Assembly: GCA_028641055.1 (NCBI GenBank) | Contig: CM054058.1 | Span: 498,497,919 to 498,561,918 of the forward strand | Length of the DNA stretch: 64,000 nucleotides | From: Alopecurus myosuroides | Taxonomy: Eukaryota; Streptophyta; Magnoliopsida; Poales; Poaceae | Direction: 5' to 3' | Part shown: in pieces, positions 43,650-54,223 of the stretch | Position numbering within the stretch: the first letter of the stretch is position 1 | How the letters are laid out: each line of letters begins with the position of its first letter | The notes under the pieces: model-generated | What the model saw: the letters and a program-made list of their open reading frames with translations, nothing else | Database searches by the model: none | Told to the model about the DNA's origin: nothing | Made by a program: the position numbers and the translations under genes

Positions 43650-44995
43650 ATGGAGCAGAGAACTTATTGGCCATTCAGTGTTAGGAATTTCCCTCAAGAG
43701 CTAAATATTCTCGTTGAAAAATTAGAGGTAGATCCTAGTGTTATTAAAATGATTTATGAATCTCGTTTCTATGGAAAGCCTAAGAAGACCCTTTGTTCCA
43801 TCTTAAGAAATTTGATCAAATATGTAAAACTTTGAACTTGAATCATGCAAACATCAACACTACTAAAGTTATACTCTTTCCCTGCTCACTAGGAGGCAAA
43901 GCATTAGATTGGATATTAAGATGGCCTCCTAACAATTTTACTACTTGGTTCAACTTAAGGGCTGCATTTATTGAAAGGTTTTGTCATGCTGAAAAGAATT
44001 ACAATGTTAAACAATTGCTCATTATCTTTAAACAAGAAAAAGATGAATCAATGATACAAGCATGGGAGAGATTTAGAAGTAGAGCATATGGAATAGGGCA
44101 TGGCTTTAGAGATTGGATACTTATGCATATGTTTTATAAGGGACTTTCTGAAACTTTTAGAGCCTTTTTAGATAATGAATGTGGGGGATCTTTTACTAGT
44201 ACTAATGCTGCAAATACCCATGTTTTGCTTGAAAGTTTGCTCTTAGAGGTTAAAATTAAAGAGAGCTTAAAAAAGGCTGAAGTACCCGAGGATATTTTTG
44301 ATGATCGCTATGAGATTTTTAATATGCATAATAGAATAGGAAAAGTAGAGGAAATTATGATGCTTACTGAAATTAAGGATCCATTGCTTGATTTAGAAAA
44401 AAGTAGCTTGCAAGAACTTATTGCTACTCTACAAAAAAATTTTAGTGATCCCACTATAAATGTTAATCAATCTGGCTTTGGATCTTATATTGCTAATCAT
44501 GTCTTGAAAGAAAAAATTGCTAGGTACAAGAATGAGGCCATGATACCTCCTAAGCTTGGGGATGCATGGATCCCCAAGGTGCTAGTTTCAATTGGAAAAG
44601 AAATTCACCATGCTATGTTAGAACTAGGTTCTAGTGTATCAGTACTCTCTAAAGAATTATATGAATTGCTAGAACTAGAAAATTTAGAAAAGTGCTCAAG
44701 TGAATTTGTCCTTGCTAATAACTCTACTAAACATGTTGTAGGACAAGTAAAAGATGTTATGATTGAATTGCACATGACTTTCGTACCCGTTGATTTCATT
44801 ATTATGGATACGGGGGATAAATCCCCTAGTCCTATTATTTTGGGTAGACCTTTTCTTCGTACTACAGGTGCAATCATAGACTCCAAGGAAGGGAATGTCA
44901 AGTTTCAGTTCCCTCAGAAGAAAAGCATGGAGCACTTCCCAAGGAAGAGGGGCACGCTGAAGAACAAGCTCCCTCATGAGCTTTATCCCTCTTGA
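43650..44995 (+). pseudogene. gag-protease of element F
   Basis: Starts at ATG 43650 (MEQRTYWPFSVRNFPQELNI) and shifts frame near 43790, after which 400 codons are open. Gag core: LGGKALDWILRWPPNNFTTWFNLRAAFIERF, KQEKDESMIQAWERFRSRAYGIGHGF and GLSETFRAFLDNECGGSF. A retropepsin-like domain follows: HAMLELGSSVSVLSKELYELL (about 44608-44670), then FVPVDFIIMD and PIILGRPFLRTTGAIID. The catalytic aspartate position reads Glu (LELGSS in place of the usual LDLGSS/LDLGAS). Gag ends at 44995 without an RT. This is a structural-protein-only element, now frameshifted. Confidence 0.85.
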
Positions 44996-47362
44996 TTATC
45001 AAGTAAGTAAAGCCTAACTATATGGCTATAAAGAAAGCGCTTTACGGGAGGCAACCCGGTTGTTTTTGTTTGGATTTTCGTAGTGTCCTCTTGCTGCCTC
45101 AAGATATTAGTTTTTTTTTGTTTTAATTCTGGAGTTTTCAATAAAAAGTCAAGTCAAACCCATTTGGACTTATAAGTTGCTATCCTAGTGCATGAAATTT
45201 CTGTTTCAGCACGAGTCTTCTCACCGTATGATTTTACGTTTTTTATTGGTATGTCGGATTGAGCTAATCTTTTAGTATGTTCTGCAACTTTTTGTCCTAT
45301 ATAAGAAAAAAAAATTGGCTTAATTTTTTGACGAGTCTAGCTTAGTAAAAACGTTCGTTTTTCTGCTGTTGCTTTTTTGGACAGATTCTGCCTTCTTTTG
45401 TTTTATGCACTCTTTGGGCTTGGGAATCGAATTTCCATGATTCTTTCAAGCAAGAGAGTGAACATACAAAATAATGAACCTTATTGTCTATCTACTGGAT
45501 CATTTGATTTGGAATTTTGCACAGCAAGCATGTGATTTGTTTGTCCTTGCTAATCTCACCCCACAGAAAAAGAATGGGAGAAACATGTTTTGTGAAGTTT
45601 TTTTCACAGAGAATAGAGGAGCTGCGCCTCAAGACATCCAAGAATGGTGAAAGCCATAAGCTTGGGGATGTGATGAACACCCCACTGGAGCTACACTCTT
45701 TTGGTTAGCACACGTCTACTTTCTGTTTTTCTAAGCAAAGCATTTATCGTAGAGACTTGAAGCGTCTAGTTTTTGTTTTTATTTTTGTTTTGATAAGACC
45801 ATCACCATCATTTTATATGAGATTGAGCTAATGGAGTTTGGGGTTGGAATGTATTGGATGCTAGTATTATGACTTGGAATAGGGATGTCATGGTTGATTT
45901 GAAGAGCTACATATGTTTGCATGATTTATAGGCTTTTTATGTGTAGAAATTTGCAATAATGTTGTCTTGAGCTATCTCTTATTCATGTCCTTGATGTTAA
46001 TTGCTGGTTTATTTAGTTTGTCATAAAATGAGTAGTTCTATGGACATATGCATGCATAGTAGCTGGTCAACTATCTCCCTCTTGCTAGCCCAAAAATTTA
46101 AAAATTCCAACAAGTAAAAACTTGTTTCCAACACTCCTTAGCCAAGTATTTCCAGTGAGTCCACCATATCTTCCCATTAGCTTCATTGCTATTCCGAGTA
46201 TGTTCACCATGTTATTGTGTTATTTATGTTCTAAATTAAGATATTCACTTTATTAATTGTCATGGGTTGAACTTGGGATAGGACTCTCACGAACTTTTGA
46301 AGGCACACTTTACTTTTTATGCATCTAATAAACATGACCCAATAATGGGAGCCACAAGTTTTGCGTTTGACAAGTATGTGGTTGGGAGATAGCTATAAAC
46401 GTGTATCACCGGAAAGCTTTCAACATTGCACAAAAAATTTACATTTGGTTGATATCATGTACTTTTGTTTTTGGACTCCTGTCATGCCGAAATGAAATAG
46501 AGGAATAGTAAGTTTCGATGAGTAAGTATCTATATGACTAGAGAAACGCATTGGGCCGCTAACCCAATCCATGCTTTATCATGGTGGAAATTTACTTACA
46601 GCTTGAGTGACTCTACAACACATCCTATAATAAAATAAGAAGCTATGCATAATAGTGAATGAAAATAAAAAGGATGATGAGTCTACTCCGTTTGTTCATC
46701 TTGTCATTGTAACATGGGCTTGTTTCCATGTCATGGGGCAAGAGGTACCTCTTTGCGGTTCTCTATGATGTCATTAATACTTATTATGATTGTACAAAGC
46801 TTATTAGGAATCTTAAGTTGAGTAATCATGGAGTAGGTTTTCACACTCACGGGGGATGAGGCTTTCAACCACCTTGTCATTCTCATTACTTCAATACTCA
46901 CAATTTTAAGATGCTAGTGATAAAGGGGCAATGAGAGTCCTAGACCAATGGATACCACATTTCAATTAGTAATTTTAGTTGAATAATTTAGAGGCTAAAT
47001 AAGACTTGATCATGTTTTACCTCGACTCAATTTTCTCCAAAGTGTCCACTATATTTTCTATTCTCCATTATGCTATTCTTTGACCAATATAGGATTTTAT
47101 TTTTCATTTTGTGTATGCATTTGGTACATAGTGCTTTTATTTCATTATACACTTTGTGAACTTTCATGAAGCATCTTTGCTTGCATATTTGATATTTCTT
47201 ACAACATGAATTGTATATTGCTACTCATTTCTAGTATTAATCATTTGATTATATGTAGCATGAATAATCCTCCTTGATATCCCATGATTGTTTCAATATG
47301 CAAAACCCATCTTAGTTTTATCACCTTCATACTCGAGGACGAGCATGGGTTAAGCTTGGGGA
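44996..47362. other. Long untranslated region and polypurine tract of element F
   Basis: About 2.4 kb, AT-rich, no supported ORF. The segment AGCGCTTTACGGGAGGCAACCCGG (about 45038-45058) is the conserved tail that follows integrase in related full-length elements. Its position straight after gag-protease marks where pol is missing. GCTTGGGGA immediately precedes the LTR at 47363. Confidence 0.75.
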
Positions 47363-47880
47363 TGTTGATGCATGTAAAATCCATAGATGAATTTTGCATA
47401 TTTTCACATGGTTTTCTATTACATATTGCATCATATAAGGGTATAATTCAATGTTTTATAGTATTTTGAGGTTAAATTACAAAGTCCCCCAACTTTTATG
47501 GAATTAACCCTGCCTGTCAGAAACCTCGTTTTCTATATTTTTGATGTTTCAGGGGGCAAACTTCCGCGAAATCACCTGAAAATCTGCGGGGGTCATTTTC
47601 TTGGAAGGAGAAGACTTGCGGGCGAAGGATCCACGAGAATTGGGCAAGGAGGCCCAAAAGAGGACCCTCCACGCGGCCAGATTCCTTGGCCACGTGAGAG
47701 GCCCCCTTTTGGCCCCTGTGGCCTCAATTCCTTCCATCTTCGACTTACCGACTCCGTCTTGACCTAAAATCGACTATAAAAAGGGTCCCCCGTACCCTTA
47801 CGGAGGGGAGCGCCGCTGAAATGCCGAAACACCAAAACAGAGACCAGAAGTTCCAGATTGGAGGGGGAAAACTCTGGCGG
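47363..47880 (+). repeat. 3' LTR of element F, first segment
   Basis: Begins TGTTGATGCATGTAAAATCC. The LTR is cut at 47880 by E, with GGCGG duplicated (47876-47880 and 58002-58006), and resumes at 58007. Total LTR length is about 1.72 kb. Confidence 0.92.
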
Positions 47881-48356
47881 TGTCGTGGGATAATCACGGC
47901 AGACGTTACCGGGGGTAACTTATCTTGGGGCAAGACGACTCTGGTGTTTGGGAGAGGGTTTAGCTCAAGCGAAAACATAACGATATGCGATCTGGTAGCC
48001 GGCAATCAAGTCGCCGAGTCTCCGATCTAGATATATTAACTCAACTCTCGTGTTACACTGGATACTCGATACCTAGCGATATTGCTCTAACTCTTGGATC
48101 TCTCTAAACCTAACCTAGGGACCGGCTTATAAAGCATCCGGACCCCCTGGCCTGCTCTCCAAGGCGTACTCTGAATCCTACCCGGACACTTCCTACAAAA
48201 CCCTAAACTTCCTTACAGGAACCCACAGTCCGGGTTACCAGGCCTACGATCTTGGGCCTTCTAGAAGCTCCTTTATCCTTAGCCGGGTCTCGCGCAGCGT
48301 CCTTTGGGCCGAGTTACACCTTGGCGTTGGCCTACCGGGTTACCATCCCTCCATCA
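47881..48356 (-). repeat. 3' LTR of element E
   Basis: 476 bp, TGTCGTGGGA...CCCTCCATCA on the plus strand. TATA-like TTATAAAG lies at 48127-48134 (TTTATAA on the minus strand). Confidence 0.95.
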
Positions 48357-48742
48357 GTAGTCCCCAGAATAGCTCGGGCTTCACGGGATTCTCCTTGAAG
48401 CACACGCTATTCCCTGCAAAAATATCAACATTCAAGTTCATAGAGGCCGGGTTAGATTGCTTTGATAAACAGCTAGGCCTAACTCCATGGTGGCCATATA
48501 GTAACCCGACTTTCTCCAAGTCTATCGCTTATGTCTCCGGGTCAGTGCCCTGATAATGATGCCAAAGATCCGGCTTACTTCACTTATCTAACCGATCCAA
48601 GTATCACGGGAAAGATTTGCCTCACATCTGTTCCGGATATCCCGTCTAGTACTTAATGCATATCCAGGAAAATCCGGCGGATATCTTTTATCCCGAAATT
48701 TCCGGTTACCGCCCGTTGGTCTAGGTTTATCCATCCGCACCT

Positions 48743-49543
48743 TATAAATAGGCACCTATGGGATAACCTAACCCCAACGGTCCATTTCTTCTCCCTCTCC
48801 TTCACTCCCGCACCCAAGCTCACAGAGCGCCGCCACGGAGGCCTTGCGCACGCCGCCGGAACCAATCCACCACCGGTTACATTCCGCCGCGGCTCGTCCC
48901 GCGCCGCCGCCAACCTCCGCCGCCGCGCCCTCGAGCAGCTTGCCGGCAGTCGCAAAGGGTCATTCAGATTGCGCTATTTTGCCGTCGCCGCGCTCTACTC
49001 CAATCCAATCCGGTAAGCTCCTTGCTCCCTTTGATTTAGCTTTTGCAATTTCTCGAATCGACCCAGATCGGATCTTGGTCTTCCGCGGGCCATTTTTTTG
49101 CCCTGCGCCGGACTAGGTCACCTAGACTCATACTAGTTCATCCAATGGCTTGAATATAGGCTCCACTTCATTCTCCTATCACTTGTAGTCACTAATTTCA
49201 CCACGAATCTGAAAATGAAATCTCCAATCTAGGCTCGGGCCGCCCAAATTTTCCGCAACTGACTTTGACACCCGGCAGATCCTTTTCTTCCGGTTCTTTC
49301 ATCTGCATTAGATACATGGGCAACCACTCCTCTTCCACGTATGCTTACCAATATGTAAGTACCCCATAATTTCTGTTCTGATACTTGATACTCGGACAAT
49401 CCATAACCTTTGCTCTTTTCAATGATACCCGGATGATTCTTAGTTTCTTTGTCCAGCTGATACCGCTTGCCTATACTCGGATAATTCGTGATTTCCGAGT
49501 CTTATGCTTTGTACACTTGTCTTGTGCTTCGCAGGCTGAAACC
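48743..49543 (+). promoter_or_regulatory. Promoter, 5' leader and leader intron of the E aORF
   Basis: A strong TATA box TATAAATA at 48743-48750 lies about 390 bp inside the 3' LTR. A CT-rich, GC-rich leader (48780-49012) ends in a donor CCG/GTAAGCTC. An acceptor TTCGCAG at 49534 follows, then GCTGAAACC and the ATG at 49544 in good context (ACCATGG). The intron is therefore about 522 bp (49013-49534). This indicates that the aORF has its own pol II promoter, independent of the LTR. Confidence 0.7.
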
Positions 49544-52500
49544 ATGGCTCCCAAGAAGCAAGGGAAACAGCAGGCCAAAGCCCGGATGACTCAATCGATC
49601 TCCGCCAACTGGGCGCGATCCACGGTTACCAAGGCCAAGCTGGAAGAGCTGGCCGAGTTAGGGATCCTCCCCCCCAGAAGGACATCCTCTGGAGGGTGCC
49701 GGGTGATGAGACCCGGCCCACGCCTGCTGATGACGAGGTAATTTGCTTCGTCGAACATGTGACCCGGGGGTTTCGCCCTCCGGGTCACCCCTTCTTCCGT
49801 GAAGTTCTGAGCCATTATGGCCTCCGGGTATTCGACATAGGGCCTAACTCTATGTTGAATATAACCCATTTTATCGTTCTTTCCGAGTCATACTTGTGCA
49901 CTCCGCCAAGTTTGGCTCTCTTTACCGAACTCTTTCAGTGCAAGCCACGCCGCGAAAGCGGTGACGGCACAGTTCTTGCTTGCGGCGGGGTCTCTATCCA
50001 ACGCCGCAAGAATTCTCCTATGCCAACCCTTACTCTCAATTCCCATGTCAAACATTGGCAACTTTCCTACTTTTACTACCGAGACACTTCCCCACCCGGC
50101 GAGAGGAAACTGCCGGGTTATTCGGAGGGTCTCCTCGATATCTCTGAAAACTTCAACGCCTTCGCCCCTGACTCGGACAGGGAGGCAATCCAACCCCTCC
50201 TCACAAAAATATCCGTCCTTTCCGCCCAAGGTCTCCTTGGGCTCAATTTCGTTAAGACATGGGTGGATTTCCGGATCCAGCCTAATTCCATCCGCACCAA
50301 GCTGATGTGCGAATACTCGGGGCACGTCACTGACGCGCTCCGATACTCCTCCAAGAATTATCCAGCTGGTGACACCAACAAGACCATCGAGAGCTTCTTG
50401 ACGGAAAAGTTGGAGGTGATCAAGAACATCGCCGGGTTACCGGCGTTCACCCGGGAAAATCCGGCTCCAGCGGTAAGACCGATACTCGTAAATTTATTCC
50501 CACGCCTTGACTTGATACAGTTGTTAGTTCTCACTTCCATGTTTTTATCTCAGACTGATGACGCCTTCTGGAACGTCGAGACCTCCCCTTCTTCCGGCGA
50601 CCCGGAAGAAGATGAAGAGCCAGATGACAATGACGAAGGTATTTATCCGGGTCTTCTATCAATTTCACTTGCGCCATTTTGCTCGCACATCTAACTTTTT
50701 CCGACTGTGCATACTCGGCTTATAGGGCTGGAGGACAAAGATGACAAGGACGAGGGGGACCCGGAGGCCACCGAATCTGATCAAAGCGACCCTGAACAAG
50801 AAGCGGTTGTTGGGGCCAAGAGGAAGACCAGGGGGTGGTGTCCAAGGTTCCCTTCTCCCTTATGTCCTCCGAACCCTATTCCTTTGATAACATGCGAAAA
50901 CTTAATCAACAATTATCCAGCTCATCCCATTTGAAGGACTCTCTTCCGGCCAAGCGTAGAGTGACACGGAGTTCCCCGGGTGACGATCCCCTCAACCCGG
51001 GTATCGCCACCTCACCAGTCCGCCGTGCCGGTACTCCTCCACCTAACCCCTCCAATTATCCTCGGCGTCACCCCTCCCCCAACCATCCTCGGGCTGGGCA
51101 GTTCCGGGTTCCGCTATCGGTTTCTGCGACTGTTTCATCTGCTTCCAGCAGCGAGCTCCCACCAGATTTCACCGTAAACGTCGGGTAAGTCTTCACTATC
51201 CTTATATACTTGATAATTTTCATCCACTGTCGCTAACTATCTCTTTTCTTTTTTCCTTAGTGCCCAAGCCACACTTAGTGACTTGGAGAACATGGGGACG
51301 GATAACCGGGAGACGGATGAGCCGACTGATGATATCGACGCCGCGACTGGCGGTGATGTTGAAGGCAATCAAGAACAAGGCCCCTTTGTTGACCCAGCTC
51401 ACCAGGCAGCCGGGTCTCCAAATTCGTCCGAAGAGGCAGTGGACGAGGATATTGAGATCCTGGACACAAGGGTGAGTTCTCCAAACCCGGACACCCAGAC
51501 AGTCCGGGTATCAACCCCAAAGTCGGGGAAAGTTCACCCGCCACGCGATCAAGCAGCCGGCTCTTCCGGTGTCAGGCCTGAAGACATGACGTTCTCCCAG
51601 ATGCTTGATGCCCTGCACACCTTGAGGGCCGATAAAGAAAATATCTTAGAAGCTTTGATAGCTAAACATGAGGTAAATCCGAGCAATATTGCATGTATTA
51701 TCTAGTCCCCAAGTTCCGAGTGAATTTATTGATAATTTGCTTGGAACTTCGTGGTATAACCGACTGATAGCTTGCTTTTTATCCGGCTCATCCTTCCTTG
51801 TGTCCACGCAGGCCTTCGTTACCCAATCTGAGAAAGCATTGGTGAAGGCCACCAAGCTTGCTGAGAAGGAGGTGGCTCTGCGCGAGTCGGCTGAAGCTGA
51901 AGCTAGGAGGAGCGGGAAGATCACAAGGAAGTATAGAAGGAGGGCTCATGCAGCAGAAGATAGGCTGACGACGCTTTCTGTTCAAATCGTTGATACATAT
52001 CGTGCTTTGACCAGTATAATTCTTAACTTGATAATCATGATCCGGGTTCTCATTCTGATAAATAGCCGGGTTTCCTTATTTGTTGAGTTTTCTTGCAGGT
52101 CCGGATGAAGTAATCCCGGACGAAGATGACATTGCCAAGTTGAAAACCATCAAGAGCATTCTCCGGCAGCTCTGTGCCGGAACCAAGTGGATTCTTGGAG
52201 AACTGCGATGGCCGGGTGTTGGGCACGGCAACCTGAAGAAACTGCTGGACGCATGTTCCACTATTCCTGAGTGGATTTGGCATTGGAAGCGCTCGTCCTG
52301 CCGGGTTGGAGTAACCCGGGGGCTTGCGCTGGCTAAAGCTTATTTTCCTAAGCTTGAGCCGGCCAAGCTTATGGGCGGGTTTCCGGAATTTAATCACGAT
52401 GGATCCAAGTTCTCCCCGAAGAACTTCAAGGCCATCCAGAAGGAAGTCCGTCACCCGGCCAGCATGATTGTCGATGGTTTGGACCTTAGTGTCATTATTC

Positions 52501-52796
52501 CAGCATATGATTCTGACGACAAGGCTATCAAGTCGGATCTTCCCAAGCCATACGATATGCTAGCCCGATGGAAGGCGGAGGCTGCCCAGTTGAGAGAGGA
52601 GGCCGCGAAGAAGAAGGCTGAGGCCGATTCTGCGCCTGCTACCTCCACGCCGATTGTCCCTCCTCCTGCCTGGGCCGGCACTACTGCTTATCCGGGTGTT
52701 GCTGCTACCAAGAGTACTGAAGGGCAAGCTAAGGAACAAGACCCGGTTGGCAAAGGCAAGGGGAAGATGGATGCCTCAGTCCCGGATGCCGAGTGA
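49544..52796 (+). pseudogene. aORF of element E: spliced Transposase_28-like protein, six coding exons
   Basis: Exons inferred from frame and GT-AG borders: 49544-50472, 50554-50638, 50726-51184, 51261-51672, 51812-52013 and 52099-52796. Exon 1 encodes a basic N-terminus (MAPKKQGKQQAKARM), then ILWRVPGDE and a Transposase_28-like domain (FREVLSHYGLRVFDIGPNSM, SYLCTPPSLALFTELFQCKP, SYFYYRDTSPPGERKLPGY). Exons 2-4 are acidic and Ser/Pro-rich. Exon 5 is a coiled coil (AEKEVALRESAEAEARRSGK). Exon 6 is a helical C-domain (LLDACSTIPEWIWHWKRSSC...AKAYFPKLEP...FPEFNHDGSKFSPKNFKAI) with an Ala/Lys-rich tail. Frame changes occur only in a C7 run (about 49668) and a G5 run (about 50833). Function unknown; it converges on gag-PR. 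Confidence 0.75.
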
Positions 52797-53905
52797 TACT
52801 TTCTATCCGATGTCATTTCGTATGCGTCAGTCGGCCGATGGGCCCTTTGAACAATTATTTTTGACGGTGCGCCTGTGCACCTTTGATACTAGTATCGAGA
52901 GTTGTAATGCACTTTAATGCCTTAATATACTTAGTGGCCCTTCTGGCCTTTGGATGATTTTGATATTTATCTGCCTTTGAGCTTATTTGCTCTTGATACT
53001 CCGACTTTTTTTATGGTTCCTTTTGTGAGACTCAGTTTCCGGGTCTGGTGGGTTTTGACAGGTGGACTTTTCTCTAAGTCCCCAAGTCCCCAAGACTCGG
53101 ATTTTTGGATTTTTGTGCTTGATAGCTAGATAACTTGCCTCCTTTTTTTTTAAAATCCCCAGTCCCCAAGGCCCGAAATTCCGAGTCTGGGGTGTGAGGT
53201 TTCTTAAAGAAAACAAATTGTTTCTGCTAAGCCCAAAACCTAGAGCCGTTTCACATAAGTGTTGAAGTTATGCTTGATAGACTTTGAGTTTCCGGTTGTT
53301 AACCCTGTACTCTGCATAACTTGTGGTTTAGATGACCCTTTTGACTCTCTTGTACTGTAAGCCGGCTTTCGCGTGGATACCATGTTGTTACATCTGTACG
53401 AAAACAGGGTCAGGCAAGTCCCATTGGGCATCATGGCTGATTGTAATCGTAAGCGAGCAAATCATGCCACTTTAGTGCGAGTCACATCGAGCTTAAGTAA
53501 GAAAAGTCAAGAAATTTGGCTCCTTTGTCCGGTTATAAGATTGCAGCCGTACTCGTTTGCGAGTAATCGGCCCTTATAACTCATAGGCATCATGGCCGGG
53601 TCTTTGAGTTTGTAACTGTGCTATTCAAGCAATCAGCCCCCAAGACCTAAATATATGCAACATACTAAGGAAACTAATGCTCTAAGGAAACAATAAATAA
53701 TACTTACCTGGGAGAAAAGTAAAAAACATAACAGAAAAATAAAACTTGATAAAACGTGTGAAGGAGATATATCGCTTAACCATCTCCTTGTTGATATGAG
53801 AAAGTTAGGTCAGCAAGCCGCCTCATTAAAAACCCTCCAGTCCCCTTAGGTACCCTGGATAGGAAAAGAGTGCGTCTGAAACCTGCTGCCTGTTACATCG
53901 TTTAA
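52797..53905. other. Spacer between convergent aORF and gag-PR of element E
   Basis: About 1.1 kb without coding. AGTCCCCAAG-type motifs recur (about 53078-53094 and 53160-53168), comparable to AGTCCCCGAG motifs beside A's aORF. It likely holds 3' ends for both genes. Confidence 0.5.
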
Positions 53906-54223
53906 TTATTCTTGGGGATCGTCGCCCGGACTAGTGTAATCAATACACATTCTCCACTCGTTGGTCTTTTTCCTTATGAGTACCGGGTTTGCTAACCAAC
54001 CCGGGGTGGGTACTTCCATGGTGCAGCCGGTTATAAGTGGCCATGCAATTTTTTCTCCTATGGCATATTGTTTGGAGGGATCACCCTCGCTGAAAGCCAC
54101 CATCTTTGTGTCCTGTGCTGCCTTGAATTTTGCTCTCTCATCTTCAGTATTTGGCCTTTTTAGCGCTGTTCTGTCATCCGGGTCTACTTGAGATGGTAAT
54201 ACTTGAGTTCCTCTTTTCTGCAA
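53906..54223 (-). pseudogene. RT N-terminal stub of element E
   Basis: Minus strand. It has DPDDRTALKRPNTEDERAKFKAAQDTK, then FSEGDPSKQYAIGEKIAWPLI, then PGWLANPVLIRKKTNEWRMCIDYT, followed at once by SPGDDPQE and a stop. The normal continuation DLNKACPKDPFPLP and everything beyond (catalytic YVDD, RNase H, IN) is gone. A second smaller deletion between SEGDPSKQ and IGEKIA has removed the usual PR-RT linker. Confidence 0.8.

Noticed and set aside
37194..50553. Shared 81-nt intron length in the host gene (37194-37274) and E aORF (50473-50553)
   Set aside because: Sequences are unrelated and both are simply near the common plant minimum intron size.
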